DNA of 64,000 nt from an uncultured Solirubrobacterales bacterium (GTDB lineage Bacteria > Actinomycetota > Thermoleophilia > Solirubrobacterales > 70-9), in NCBI GenBank assembly GCA_903939845.1, contig CAJAIJ010000057.1, positions 172,129 to 236,128 on the forward strand, in the 5' to 3' direction. Numbering within the stretch: position 1 is the first letter of the stretch; each line of letters opens with the position of its first letter. The notes beneath the pieces are model-generated. The model saw only the letters and a list, made by a program, of their open reading frames with translations, searched no databases and had not been told where the DNA came from. This document shows positions 18,050 through 28,800 of the stretch, piece by piece. A program made the position numbers and the translations under genes.

Positions 18050-20017
18050 TCAGGAGTTGGGGACGACCCGGATCGCACCCCTCATCAACGGGTGGATCCG
18101 ACAGTAGAACGGGTAGGTCCCTGGCTTCAGGTCGGTCGGCGTGCTCCAGAAGTTGCGCCCGACGGCACCTGTGTTTTCTTCGCGGGGTCCCAGCTGCCCG
18201 GAGTCGAACACCGGCTCGCCATCAGGCAGCGGGTAGGCGATACCGGTGGAACGGTTACACGGCGCCTTGCAGGAGGTGAGCGAATGCCACATCTCCTTGG
18301 CGACGTCGCCGGCCGCGAGCCTGAAGGTCAGACTGTCGCCCTTCGCCACGACCAGGGGCCGCCCCGCAGCGCCGGGAATGCTCATGAAGTCACCGCCGCC
18401 GAAGGTGTAGCCACCGATCAGGAGTTCACCGGATGGCGAGAGGCCGTTCGGCATCTTGGTCGGATCCGGGGCTCCCTCGACGGGCTTGCCGCCGTGGTTC
18501 TCGTTCTCGGGCAGAGGGCCGTGGTTCAGCTCCTTCTTGTGATCCACCCGGTTCAGGAACGGGTCCACCCCGTCTTCGCCGAAGGCGATGTAGGAGATGT
18601 GGATTCCCATCGACTCGTACCAGGAGCCGACCTTGGTCTCGTAGGTGGTGGTGGTCTCGAGCCAGTCGCCCTGCTCGACCTTCACCCGATAGTCCTCGGT
18701 CGAGCCATACATGCCCATGTCCCAGGAGACGGGACCGGACTTCTTCGGACCGGGGATCCTGTCGAAATACTTGGCATTGGACCGGAGCAGGAGGACCTTT
18801 GGATCGCCGGAGGCCTCATCGGTCGAGATCCTCGGGACCTCGCTGTCGCAGGCTTCGAACGATGCCTCTGCACGGGTCAGGGCCGCAAGCGCTCGCTGCC
18901 TCTGCTTCCCGGCCTGAACCACGGACTTCCTCAAGGCCGTAGCCGCACGTGCCTTCGTCGGCCGCTTCTTCGCCTTCATGCGATCGAGGCGTGCCTCGGC
19001 TCTGCTCAGGTTCGCTTCGGCGGCGCGGAGCCGACCGGCCTGGGCCTCGCAAGTGGGGCCCTGGTAAGTGGAGGCGCCGTCTCTGATCAGGTTGAGATCG
19101 GTCCAGAGGCCACCGGAGTGGACGTGCCCGACCGAAGAGACGATGGAGCCGCTCTGGGGAACCCTCCACTTCTGGCGCTGGCCGTAGTTCCCGCCCGGGT
19201 TGCAGTAAGGGTCGGGGTTACTGGCATCATCGGGGTAAGAGAACTTCCCGTCGCTTCCGCCATCTCCCTTTTCGACATCGAAAACGGGGTAGTAGCACCC
19301 GTTCTGGACATCCATCCAGACGGTCCTGACCGGCTTGATCCCCGCCGCCAGAGGCGAGGTATCGGGGATGAAGTCCACTTCCCAAGTGATGTACATCGCG
19401 AAGCTCTGGGGTACGAGGTTGTGAATCATGTGGTTGAGGATCCAGGCCTTCGACCTCTGGTAGCGATACCCGAAGCCTTCGGGCAGCCGCATCTCGGTCT
19501 TCTCTTCGCCCGTTGCGTAGATCCGCTCGGGACCACTACCGGTCAGATCCGTCTGACCGAGGTTCAACCAGACACCGTGGTGGAACATGACCTTGTCCGA
19601 AGGAGGCGTGTAGAGGTCTTCGATTCCATCCACCACCGAAACTCCCGGCTTGGCCGCCATCATATTCGGCTTCATCCTCGTGATCCACCCGTCCTCGGAC
19701 GGACGGTCGGGCAGGTTCACCGGCTGGTAATCGATCCGGTTCGAGCCGGAGTAGACGGGGATCGGACCGCAGAAATAGGTGTGCGTCTCGACCGGCTCGC
19801 CCTCGTTCTCGATGATCGGAGGAATGGGACTGAAGCCAGTGGTCGGACTCGCCTCGGCGGTCTCACTTCCACACGGCAACCTGCTCGGAAAGGCTCCAGC
19901 CGAATCGGCCGGGTTCCACAGCAAGAGAGTCGCCGCCATCGAGAGGATCAGCAGCCCCACCCAGAGGATCTTCCCGTCGGCTGCGCTCATTGCCCTGCGG
20001 TTGCTCGAGACGTTCAA
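18050..20017 (-). CDS. Secreted copper protein: probable PHM-like fold fused to an amicyanin-like cupredoxin
   Basis: A 655-residue exported protein with an N-terminal membrane segment (about 17-35). Its C-terminal domain has type 1 copper ligands: H578 (EMWHSL), then C639, H642 and M645 in YCRIHPLM, the C-x2-H-x2-M spacing of amicyanin. Upstream, the order HH (146-147), H199, H-x-H (298, 300) and M470 matches the two-copper ligand order of peptidylglycine hydroxylating monooxygenase (HH, H, HxH, M). An Ala/Arg-rich probable coiled coil (about 323-390) is inserted before the Met region. The PHM reading is my inference; the cupredoxin is firm. It overlaps the upstream cupredoxin gene by 4 bases. 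Confidence 0.65.
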   Translation of the reverse strand: MNVSSNRRAMSAADGKILWVGLLILSMAATLLLWNPADSAGAFPSRLPCGSETAEASPTTGFSPIPPIIENEGEPVETHTYFCGPIPVYSGSNRIDYQPVNLPDRPSEDGWITRMKPNMMAAKPGVSVVDGIEDLYTPPSDKVMFHHGVWLNLGQTDLTGSGPERIYATGEEKTEMRLPEGFGYRYQRSKAWILNHMIHNLVPQSFAMYITWEVDFIPDTSPLAAGIKPVRTVWMDVQNGCYYPVFDVEKGDGGSDGKFSYPDDASNPDPYCNPGGNYGQRQKWRVPQSGSIVSSVGHVHSGGLWTDLNLIRDGASTYQGPTCEAQAGRLRAAEANLSRAEARLDRMKAKKRPTKARAATALRKSVVQAGKQRQRALAALTRAEASFEACDSEVPRISTDEASGDPKVLLLRSNAKYFDRIPGPKKSGPVSWDMGMYGSTEDYRVKVEQGDWLETTTTYETKVGSWYESMGIHISYIAFGEDGVDPFLNRVDHKKELNHGPLPENENHGGKPVEGAPDPTKMPNGLSPSGELLIGGYTFGGGDFMSIPGAAGRPLVVAKGDSLTFRLAAGDVAKEMWHSLTSCKAPCNRSTGIAYPLPDGEPVFDSGQLGPREENTGAVGRNFWSTPTDLKPGTYPFYCRIHPLMRGAIRVVPNS

Positions 20018-20742
20018 CGGAGAACCTTTCTGGAAGTTGATGGCTGGCCGAACTCGACCCAGGTCGTAGCCGAGACGGCCGCCGACCTCTTTCCCTCGAG
20101 GAATCTATTCCCCTGCGGTGACAGTCTAGCCGTGATCGCCTTGCGGCCACCGGCCGGAATCGTGATCGCACGAACCACTCCTAACGCCTTTTGACCGAGC
20201 CGAAGCGTGACTCTGCCGCCCTGGACTCCCGTCGAGCTGCTGACCGTGATCCTGATGGCTCCCTTGCGGCGGACCGAAGACAGACGCTGGGTCTGAACCG
20301 CAACCCCAAGAGCCGGCCGGTTTGCGCGCCAACCCATCTCGGTGACCTGAAGAACTCCGTCCATTCCGGGATGCAAGGTGCAGGCGAACGGATAGTTACC
20401 GGCGTCGAGATACTGGGTACCCCTGACCGGGACATCATTGCCCGGTGCGATCGTCTCCGAGAAGAAGAGGTTCCTTCCATCCGGGCCCTTGCCGGTCGCA
20501 TAGACATTGTGGAGTGCTCCGGCGGCAGCAGGATTCGAGAAGTTTGCAACCTCACCCTGAGGTTGATCGAAGGGAGAGCCAACGAAGGCGAAGTCTTCCT
20601 CGGCGGCGAGGATGATGGCCGGCGAAGCCGACGCCGCGGGGCCGAACGGACTGAATGCCGAAAACACCGCAGCCAGAGCGGCAGCGCCCAATGCCCAGCG
20701 AAGGGTTGCTCTCCCTGACCTCATGTTCGAATCATGACGCAT
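20014..20742 (-). CDS. Secreted amicyanin-like cupredoxin
   Basis: A 242-residue exported copper protein. A signal peptide (about 12-40) is followed by a cupredoxin domain with H78 (ALHNVYA) and C121, H124, M127 in ACTLHPGM, the same C-x2-H-x2-M spacing as its partner gene. The remaining 100 residues form a beta-rich tail ending in VSATTWVEFGQ, of a type common in actinobacterial surface proteins. I chose ATG 20742 because GAGGAG lies 7 bases before it; the 20763 ATG lacks a suitable site. Its stop overlaps the start of the larger copper protein (ATGA), so the two are one operon, perhaps an electron-transfer pair. Confidence 0.8.
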   Translation of the reverse strand: MRHDSNMRSGRATLRWALGAAALAAVFSAFSPFGPAASASPAIILAAEEDFAFVGSPFDQPQGEVANFSNPAAAGALHNVYATGKGPDGRNLFFSETIAPGNDVPVRGTQYLDAGNYPFACTLHPGMDGVLQVTEMGWRANRPALGVAVQTQRLSSVRRKGAIRITVSSSTGVQGGRVTLRLGQKALGVVRAITIPAGGRKAITARLSPQGNRFLEGKRSAAVSATTWVEFGQPSTSRKVLR

Positions 20743-20885
20743 CGCTCGGCTCCTCGCTGACATTCCTATTTCGAAAACAGGCCGACGGGAGCCTCACGCA
20801 ATGACTCCCTGATGCATCAACCCCTTCCGTAGGGCATTGCTTCGGTTCAGGGGATGGTCGCTCTCCTCGTCGATACCGGAATAGA

Positions 20886-20915
20886 AAAGGGCCCGGAGTT
20901 TCCCCCGGGCCCTTT
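20886..20915 (-). terminator. Rho-independent terminator of the beta-helix gene
   Basis: Arms AAAGGGCCCGG and CCGGGCCCTTT (11 bases, perfect) around an 8-base loop, 25 bases after the stop codon at 20941. On the minus strand it is followed by TCTATTCC, so the stem ends in a short T-rich tract. Being symmetrical it could also block opposite transcription. Confidence 0.8.
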
Positions 20916-20940
20916 CCGATACTGAGATGCTGTTTACCGT

Positions 20941-23900
20941 CTACCGCTTGATGCCCATGCGGCGGATGACTTCGGCCATCGCACCGGCGCCCACGGCGTT
21001 CACGGTCACAGTGACCGAACCGGTCTTCTGGCCGGTGAGGCGCCTGACGACCGAACCCGGGGCCTTGGCCCTGACGGTAGCCGTCTGGCCACTCGGAATC
21101 GTCGTCCGGCTGATCACGGCGTTGGTCGTGACCGACTGGAGGTTCTGCCTGGCCTGCCAGGCAACCCTCGCGCTCCGCACGATGCACTGGGTCTGCTGTG
21201 TCGGACAGGTGATCCTGACCAGCGTGTAGCTCTTGCCGGCCTGAAGCCTGATCGGTGAGCTGTACAGCCTGTTCACCGAGGGGACGGGGCCGCTCGGACC
21301 TTCCGGTCCGGTCGGGCCGCTCGGGCCGGTCGGGCCGGTCGTTCCGGTGCCGGTCGGTCCGGAGGGACCAGACGGACCACTCGGGCCGGTGGAGCCGGTC
21401 GGTCCGGAGGGACCAGACGGACCACTCGGGCCGGTCGAGCCGGTCGGTCCGGTCTCGCCGGTCGGTCCGGTCTCGCCCTGGGGAGCCTCACGGATTGTGA
21501 CCTGGCCGCAGTCGGTGTCCTCGTAGTCGAGGTCGCCGGTGACCGACACAGAACCGGTCTCGAAGCCGGCCTGCAGGGATCCTGTGAACGTGTAGGTGTT
21601 GGCTCCGGTGAAGCCATCGTCATCGATCCAAGAGGTATCGAGGTTATCCCCGACGCGATCGAAATCGATCGGGGAGGATGGGAAGCCCCAGTCGCGCTGC
21701 TCACCGGCCGAGTTGGTCGTAATGCCCGCGGTCGGGTACGCGATGCCACCAGGCCCGGAGTCATCGGCTGTGTAGATCACCGAGTTGCCGATCTCGCAGG
21801 TCATTGTCAGGTAGGGGCTGTAGGCGACGTTGTCACCACCCTGCGTCGGCAGGTCAGAACCGGGACCCGAGTCTCCGACACCGCCGTCGATGATGAGCTC
21901 GCCAGTTGAGACAGACCCAAATCCATCGTCACAAATCAGGCCGCCAGAGGTAAGGGCCTCGAAATCGGCCTCATCCGGGTTGTATGTCGGACCCTGGTTG
22001 CATCCCCACCAGTTGTTTCGGGCGTCGACCGGGTCGACCTGGAGGTTCGCTGCCGGCAGACCACCCTCGTTGTAGGGGTTCCACTCGTCGTCGTAGTAGT
22101 TGACCAGTCCGTATGAGCCGTTCCAGTAGCCGGCTGTGACGTTGCTCAGACCGGATGCGATCCGGTTCCCGGACATCGTGAGGTCGAGAGCTCCGGGGAG
22201 GCCGGCATTGGTGGAGAGGACCCCGTACTGGAAGCCGGTCAACGAGTTGCCATTGACTTCAGCCTGGACTTCGTCGAACTGACTTGCCTCGGTAAATCCG
22301 AACTCCGCGACAGGGCCGACGGTCATGCCGGTGACGGTGTCATCGATCCTGTTATTGGTGATCGAGTAGACCCCGTCGTTGGCAACGATGCCGACCTGCG
22401 GCTGGAGGCTCCCGATGTCGTTATCGAACTTGTTGCCGGTGATCGTGATTCCACCTGCCTCGTCGACCGTATCGGCCGTATCAGGCGCCACCTGATCGTA
22501 GGCCACGACGCCGGCGTTGTTGCCGTCGATCGTGGAGTCCTTGACGAGCGAGTTGTATGTGTTGCCGTCCATCAGAACTCCAGCCTGGTTCATGTTGAAC
22601 ATGGACATGTCCAGGACCCTGAGCCGGGTGTCGTTCTCGGCCAGGATGCCGACCTCGGTGTCGCCACCGAATCCGTCGATACCACCGTGCTCGACCCTGA
22701 GGACGAGGTTGGAGCAGACGTCATCTTGACTGGTGCCGTAGACGGCGCGGCCATTGCCGCCCCCACCGATGGCCTGGAAGGAGGTGTGCGAAACGGTCAC
22801 CCGGTCGGGTTCCTCACAGCTGTTTCCGGGCTCCAGAAGCGGCGGGACGAGGGAGCGATATGCCGCGACGCCCTGACCGATCGCAAAAGGCTTGGCCTGG
22901 GTGGTCGGGGCGTTGAAGCCGGAGATTCCGACGTTCTGAACGTTGCCGCTTGCGTTGTTGAAGGTGACGCCGGTGTAGACCTTGTTCAGATCCTCATCGT
23001 TCGACTGGCTCGCGTTGGCGCCGTCGAGGAACATGTTCCGCACGGTCACATTGGTGGTGCGACCGTTGGAGTCGGTGTCCTCGATGCAGATCAGCGAGCG
23101 GTTGTTCGGGTCCGCATCAACGTTGCCGCCGTCGCAGACCACGGCGCCGTTCCCGGCGGGCGGGCCGGTGTTGACGGTGCCGGTGATGGTGGTCTGAACA
23201 TCCGGGGTCGACTGGTTGTTCTGAGTCTGTCCCTGAATCAGCATGTTGGTGAAGTCCTGCACGAGGGCTCCACCCTGGAAGCCAATATCACCGGGACGCG
23301 GCTCCGGGGCGAAGGGACCGTCGAAGCTCGGCCCAACTTCGATCTTGGTGAAGCCGGTCCGCTGGCTCTGGGTCGGCAAGTTGACCGTGACGCCGCCCGG
23401 CGTCGGAGTGGTGTAGCTGATCTGGTCGCCGACCGGCGAGGTGCCGTTCTCGGCGTAGTTCAGGTTCTGGTTCACCGCCTCCTGCAGCTGGCGGCAGGCC
23501 TCCTGGGCGTTGGCCGTGGGAGTTCCCTGCGGCTCGTAAGGCTCGGTGACCGTGGCGTCGTTCCAGTTGTACGGACCGAGACAGTCGTTGATCGGCTCGT
23601 TCGGGTCGGTGAGGTTGGGAGCCTGGCCCCAGTTGCCTGCCGGGTTGCCGTCCGTGAAGGAGGCGCCGGTCCTCACCTGGTAGGTGTTGCCGAAGGCTCT
23701 CTGAATCCGGCCACGGGCGTTCGAGTCGGCGTCATCGGTGTCGCCGTTTCCGGGCGTGACCGTGTTGCCGTTCTCGAGTTCCACGTTGACCCGGACGTCA
23801 CAGTTGACGTCGCCGGGGAAGTTCGGGTTAGCGGGCGGTGCGGGGGAGACGGAATCACGCGGGTAGTTCTGGGCCGTGTAGGTCGAGGCGAGCTCGTCCG

Positions 23901-24837
23901 GGGTGCCACCGTTGGTCTGGTAGGCGACCCAGCCTCCGCCACGATTCGGGCAGTTCTGCTGCCACTCGTAGGAGATCGTGACGCCGTTGACGACGCCCGA
24001 CCCGGCCGGCTTCTCGGGGTAGCCCGGATCCCAGCCTCCGTTGGTGAGGACGAAGAGGGTCTCGCCGATCCGCCTGATGCCGGAGATGACCGGGTCGGAG
24101 CCTGTGTTGAAGCTCGGGGCGAGGCCGTCGACCAGTGAGGTCGGGCTGCTGGTCGCCGTGGCGGTGCTGCCATCGGGGCCGGTCGCGGTCACGACCAGGC
24201 GGACGCACCGGTTCCACGGCGGGGTTGCCTCGGGAAGAGTGATGGTGGTCGAGTCTCCGCCGACGTTGTTGAAGTAGGTGCAGGTCGAGTCCGATGAATA
24301 CTGCCACTGATAGGAGTAAGTGATCGGAGTCGAACCGGTCCAGCCCGTGGTCGAGCCGGTAAGAGTCTGCGTGACCTCGGGGGTCGTGTCGTCGATCGAG
24401 GCGGTGCCGGGAGTGGGATCAACGCATTCGACCGCGCTGGTTACCAACGAAGTCGCGGGGGTAGAGCCATCGCCATTCACTGCTGTCACCGTGACACGGA
24501 TGAACTGGGTGCAGCCGGACACGGTGTAGAAGGCCGAGTCAGTGCCTACGTTGGTCCAGGGCCCGGTGGCGGTGGTGCCCGTCTGCCACTGGTAGTTGTA
24601 CTCGTCTACGCCACCGCTCCAGTTACCGGTCGTGGTCGAGATCGATTGACCATCCGTCGGCGTGGTGTCGCTGATCACCGGGAGGGTGTCATTGGTGGGA
24701 GGAGCTGCGTACGCGGACGCACCAATCCCCAGGAAAGCAACGAAGAAGGCAGCCATCGCCAGTCCGAGAACGACGAAACGGCCGGCGAAACCGGCACGGA
24801 AAGCTTCGGTGGACGAGACTGCACTTGCGTGATTCAA
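20941..24837 (-). CDS. Giant surface protein: Ig-like domains, beta-helix, collagen-like tract
   Basis: A 1298-residue exported protein. After a signal peptide ending SAYA there are three Ig-like segments of the GNWSGG...YNYQWQ type (about residues 50-300). The centre (about 380-1000) is rich in short turns such as [11 protein letters not shown] and ITNNRIDD, the look of a right-handed parallel beta-helix. Around residues 1140-1205 is a Gly-X-Y collagen-like tract ([14 protein letters not shown]...). A last beta domain (about 90 residues) follows. No catalytic motif or LPxTG anchor is seen. It resembles a structural or adhesive stalked protein. The ATG is preceded by AGGGAGG at 10 bases. Confidence 0.75.
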   Translation of the reverse strand: MNHASAVSSTEAFRAGFAGRFVVLGLAMAAFFVAFLGIGASAYAAPPTNDTLPVISDTTPTDGQSISTTTGNWSGGVDEYNYQWQTGTTATGPWTNVGTDSAFYTVSGCTQFIRVTVTAVNGDGSTPATSLVTSAVECVDPTPGTASIDDTTPEVTQTLTGSTTGWTGSTPITYSYQWQYSSDSTCTYFNNVGGDSTTITLPEATPPWNRCVRLVVTATGPDGSTATATSSPTSLVDGLAPSFNTGSDPVISGIRRIGETLFVLTNGGWDPGYPEKPAGSGVVNGVTISYEWQQNCPNRGGGWVAYQTNGGTPDELASTYTAQNYPRDSVSPAPPANPNFPGDVNCDVRVNVELENGNTVTPGNGDTDDADSNARGRIQRAFGNTYQVRTGASFTDGNPAGNWGQAPNLTDPNEPINDCLGPYNWNDATVTEPYEPQGTPTANAQEACRQLQEAVNQNLNYAENGTSPVGDQISYTTPTPGGVTVNLPTQSQRTGFTKIEVGPSFDGPFAPEPRPGDIGFQGGALVQDFTNMLIQGQTQNNQSTPDVQTTITGTVNTGPPAGNGAVVCDGGNVDADPNNRSLICIEDTDSNGRTTNVTVRNMFLDGANASQSNDEDLNKVYTGVTFNNASGNVQNVGISGFNAPTTQAKPFAIGQGVAAYRSLVPPLLEPGNSCEEPDRVTVSHTSFQAIGGGGNGRAVYGTSQDDVCSNLVLRVEHGGIDGFGGDTEVGILAENDTRLRVLDMSMFNMNQAGVLMDGNTYNSLVKDSTIDGNNAGVVAYDQVAPDTADTVDEAGGITITGNKFDNDIGSLQPQVGIVANDGVYSITNNRIDDTVTGMTVGPVAEFGFTEASQFDEVQAEVNGNSLTGFQYGVLSTNAGLPGALDLTMSGNRIASGLSNVTAGYWNGSYGLVNYYDDEWNPYNEGGLPAANLQVDPVDARNNWWGCNQGPTYNPDEADFEALTSGGLICDDGFGSVSTGELIIDGGVGDSGPGSDLPTQGGDNVAYSPYLTMTCEIGNSVIYTADDSGPGGIAYPTAGITTNSAGEQRDWGFPSSPIDFDRVGDNLDTSWIDDDGFTGANTYTFTGSLQAGFETGSVSVTGDLDYEDTDCGQVTIREAPQGETGPTGETGPTGSTGPSGPSGPSGPTGSTGPSGPSGPSGPTGTGTTGPTGPSGPTGPEGPSGPVPSVNRLYSSPIRLQAGKSYTLVRITCPTQQTQCIVRSARVAWQARQNLQSVTTNAVISRTTIPSGQTATVRAKAPGSVVRRLTGQKTGSVTVTVNAVGAGAMAEVIRRMGIKR
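21285..21480 (-). repeat. Collagen-like Gly-X-Y repeat tract
   Basis: About 65 codons in G-X-Y triplets, mostly GPS, GPT and GET, with one irregular GTGTT point. At DNA level a 45-base unit recurs (starts at 21356 and 21401). The tract lies near the C-terminus of the beta-helix protein and probably forms a rod or trimerising stalk. Confidence 0.85.
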
Positions 24838-24945
24838 CTTATGCCTCCCTGGCGGGGTAGCTGGACTAGACGTTTCGTGAAACAGGGACCGAAACTAGGA
24901 GTTGCGGTCCACCGGAAAATCTTTCTCAATCCTTCGGTCGCCGGG

Positions 24946-24951
24946 ACTATA
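24946..24951 (-). promoter_or_regulatory. Candidate -10 element for the beta-helix gene
   Basis: On the minus strand TATAGT lies about 110 bases upstream of the beta-helix protein's ATG in an AT-richer patch of the 293-base gap 24838-25130. I found no well-spaced -35 partner, so this is a weak call. The rest of the gap shows no gene or strong inverted repeat. Confidence 0.25.
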
Positions 24952-25130
24952 CAGAACCCCGATGCGCCAATACTGTCGATTTGTATCTCTCTGGTTGAAA
25001 TATCCCATCTCTAGTCCCGGCAACGGCACCGATGTGCCCCGGGCTGTGGCGGTAGTTCCGGATCGAGACCCGATCTCCTTCCCGAGCGGTCGAAATCGAT
25101 CGTGGCGTCGGCTGAGACCTGAGGTGGCAA

Positions 25131-25826
25131 TCAGGGCGCGATCAAACCGGCAGCCGGGTACAGGATGCCGTTCGAGGCCAGTGTTCCGGCCCCGGTATCG
25201 AACCGAATCCCGTCCACCCGGAAGTCATCGCCAGACTTCGTGATCCGCAGGGTGTCACCCGCGAGCGGATCCAGCTTCAGTCCGGCCTTGACTGCCTCGG
25301 GTGGGAGCTCTCCGTTCGCGATGCCGCGCCTCATCAGGTCTGAGAGGCCTTCTGGATCGGCAATCTCTGGCTGGACTCCCTTACCGAGAGCGGCGAGTAC
25401 GGAGTCGAGGTCCTTCGGCTTCAGGTATCTGTCCAGGAGGCGGGACTGGGCCTGGACGGCTTCGTTCACGGGTGCGAACACGGTCAGAGAGTCTCCGGTG
25501 GCGAGGTCTTCCGAAACCCCGCTCAGCTGGAGTAGCTTCACGTAACTGGAGTAGTCGGGCTCCGCCTGCAGGACGGCAATCAGGGCCTGTCCGGTCTCAT
25601 CCTCGAGCCCCTCCGGCACCTTCTGTCCGGTCTCTATCGCCGGGGCCTGAAATGCCTGGCTCTTCTTTACCGAGCCCTCTGGCCCTTGGTCGGGAGCGAC
25701 GTCCGAGCCGCCGCCGCAGGCAGCCGGGCCGATGGCCAACAATGCGACGGCCCCGATCGACGCGACCAGTCGGACCGCTGAACGGTCATTTCGGAACTTC
25801 AAAGAGTCTGAGGTTTTGATCAGCAC
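25131..25826 (-). CDS. Fasciclin (FAS1) domain protein, probably lipid-anchored
   Basis: A 231-residue exported protein. The signal region ends IGPAAC followed by GGGSD, suggesting a lipoprotein though the box is not canonical. The FAS1 fold is shown by the H1-like motif SLTVFAPVNEAV near residue 115 and the H2-like motif LASNGILYPAAGLI at the C-terminus. FAS1 domains mediate adhesion. Its start is only 25 bases from the start of the divergent subtilase gene, so the two must share a promoter region whose elements partly overlap coding sequence. Confidence 0.8.
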   Translation of the reverse strand: MLIKTSDSLKFRNDRSAVRLVASIGAVALLAIGPAACGGGSDVAPDQGPEGSVKKSQAFQAPAIETGQKVPEGLEDETGQALIAVLQAEPDYSSYVKLLQLSGVSEDLATGDSLTVFAPVNEAVQAQSRLLDRYLKPKDLDSVLAALGKGVQPEIADPEGLSDLMRRGIANGELPPEAVKAGLKLDPLAGDTLRITKSGDDFRVDGIRFDTGAGTLASNGILYPAAGLIAP

Positions 25827-25851
25827 GTCTGTGAGAATAGAAGATGCTCAG

Positions 25852-28800
25852 ATGGTCGTTTCGGGAAAGCCGGGGAAACGGAGAGGTTCGCCGGGAGGCG
25901 AAGCTCTCCGCCTCCTTGCCCTCTTCATCCTCTCGGTGGCCTCGATTCTTGTCGCGACCCCTCCGGTGTCTGCCACCGCCGCACCCGGCCCGGCCGGCAC
26001 CACAGGGATCCTGATCGGCTTCGAACCCGAAGCCGGCAGAGACTCCAGATCCGACGTCCTGGACGCAGTAGACGGGGAGGTCGTCAGGGCATTCCGTCTC
26101 GTTCCGGGACTGAGGCTGGTCGAACTCCCCGGAGCAATCACTCCGGCCGAAGCGGTCGAGGAGGTCGACGAAATGCCGGGCGTCGCGTTCGTCGCCAGGG
26201 ACTCGGTGATGAAGATAGATCGTGCTGCCAACGACACCCAACTGGACCAACAGTGGGGAATCACGGCGATCCGGGCGCCCTCGGCCTGGGACGTGACGAC
26301 CGGCTCCTCCGAAGTGCCGGTGGCCGTTCTCGACACCGGGATGGACCTCGACCATCCGGACCTTGCCGGAAACCTCTGGACCAACCCTGACGAGATCGGG
26401 GGAAACGGAATCGACGACGATGGAAACGGGTTCGTGGACGACGTCCATGGCTGGGATTTCGTCAACCGGGATGCCGTCCCGGAGGATGACCAGAGCCACG
26501 GGACCCATACGGCCGGCACCGTCGGAGCGGTCGGGAATAACGGGATCGGGGTTGCCGGGGTGGCCTGGGACGTCTCGCTCGTGCCGCTCAAGATCTGCTC
26601 GGCAACCGGCCGCTGCCTGGTCTCGGACTCGATAGCGGCTCTCGAATACGCGGTCCGCGAAGGGATCCCGATCTCGAACAACTCTTATGGTTACACCGGT
26701 AACTGTTCGACCGCCTTCGGGGCCGCGATTCAGGCCGCCGGTGCAGCGGGTCATCTCGTCGTCGCATCTGCCGGCAACGACGGACGCGACCTCGGCGAGT
26801 CTCCGAAATACCCGGCCGCCTGTCCACAGGAGAACGTGATCAGCGTGGCCTGGCTCGCAGACGAAACCACCCTGGCCTCGAAGTCGAACTTCGGGAAGCC
26901 CGAGGTCGACCTCGCAGCGCCCGGTAGCCAGATTCAGAGCACCGTCCCCGGGGGCACCTACGGAGCGAAGAGCGGAACGTCGATGGCCGGACCTCACGTA
27001 GCCGGGACGGCGGCGCTGCTCAAGTCGGCAGAGCCGGAATGGGAGTGGGAGGAGATCAAGGACCGGATCATGGCTTCGACCCGCGAGGTCTGCGGACTGC
27101 CAGTCGTCACGGGCGGGGTGCTGGATGCGGGAGCCGCCGTCCTGGGTGAGGTCGGTCCCGGTCCGGCCTGTCCCGACGCACCCGTGATCACCACTGGCCC
27201 GATGACCCTGACCAATTCGGGGACGGCGACCTTCACCTTCACGGGGGTTGCCGGATCGTCTTTCGAGTGCAGGCTCGACTCCGGCCCGTGGCAGGCGTGC
27301 TCGTCGCCGTCGACCTACACAGGGGTGGCAAACGGCTCCCGCGTGTTCCGGGTCACCCAGAGGGTCGGCGACGGCCCGGCCTCGGCGCCGTCCTCCTGGA
27401 GCTGGACCGTCGACACGAGCGCCCCGACAGCCCCGACCACCTCGGCCGCTCCCACCTCGCCATCGAACGCGACATCGGCCTCTTTTACGTTCTCCGGCGA
27501 ACCCGGGGCGAGCTTCGAATGCCGGCTGGACGATGGCCCGATCACGAACTGCACATCGCCCTACACCGTCTCCGGTCTCGCAGACGGCCCCCACTCGGTG
27601 ACCATCTTCCAGACCGACCGGGCCGGCAACCGGTCGGCCGGGACGACGAGAACCTGGACCGTGCTGGCATTCCCACTCGACCCTCCGGTTGTCACCTATG
27701 GCCCCCAGGCCCTCTCGAACGCAAGGTCGGCCTCGATCACCTTCTCCGGCTCGAGCGGCATGACCACCAGATGCCGACTCGACCGGAACGGCACCCCGGG
27801 TGAGTGGTCGAACTGCACCTCGCCGGTCGAGCTCACCGGGCTGACAGACGGCGACTACCGGCTGTTGCTCAAGCTGCGCGATGGTGCGGGAAACGAGTCG
27901 GCCTCGGTCGAGTGGGCCTGGACGGTCGACGCAACGGCTCCGGCCGCCCCGCGGATCGAGTCGGGTCCCGCGGCATTCGCGGGCCGGTCGGTCGCGGTCT
28001 CGTTCTCCGGGGAGGCCGGTGCCGACTTCGAGTGCCGTCTCGACGGGCCCGACCTCGAGGGTCCCTGGGAGACCTGCGGCTCGCCCTTCGTCCGAGACGG
28101 TCTCGGGGAGGGAGGCCACACGCTCCTGATCCGCCAGCGGGACTCGGCCGGGAACCTCTCCGACTCCTCGACGGTCGAGTGGATCGTCGACACCGAGGCT
28201 CCCGCAGCACCGACCGTCCTGAACGGGCCAACGGGTTCCGTGAGCTCGACCGTGGCCGAGTTCGTGATCGAGGGTGAGTCCGGCGCCACGGCCGAGTGCC
28301 TGATGGATGAGGAACCGGCTCCGGGAGCATGGGCCGCCTGCCCACCAGAGAACCGGTGGGTGAACCTCGGTGAAGGCCCAAAGGAACTCCGGGTCAGGCT
28401 GCGGGACAGGGCCGGAAACCTCTCCGGGGAGACGGTCCGAGGCTGGACGGTCGACACGATCGCACCGGTCGCACCGACCCTCTCGGGCGGCCCGGATCCC
28501 GTTACGCGGACGACCTCGGCCTCGATCTCCATTTCGACCGAGGCCGGTGCGACGGCGTCCTGCAAGCTGGGCAACACCGGCTGGATGCCGTGCGAGGGGT
28601 CATTCGATGCAGACGGACTCCCGGATGGCGGTCAGCTCCTTCGTGTCCGCCAGACCGATAGCGCAGGCAACGACTCGCTCGAGGCGACCTGGCTCTGGAT
28701 CGTCGACACGAGCGACCCTGCCGCCCCTTCGATAGAGGCAGGGCCTTCCGGGCTCTCCCGAGAGGCCGTCGCCCGCTTCTCGCTCGAGACGGAGGAAGGC

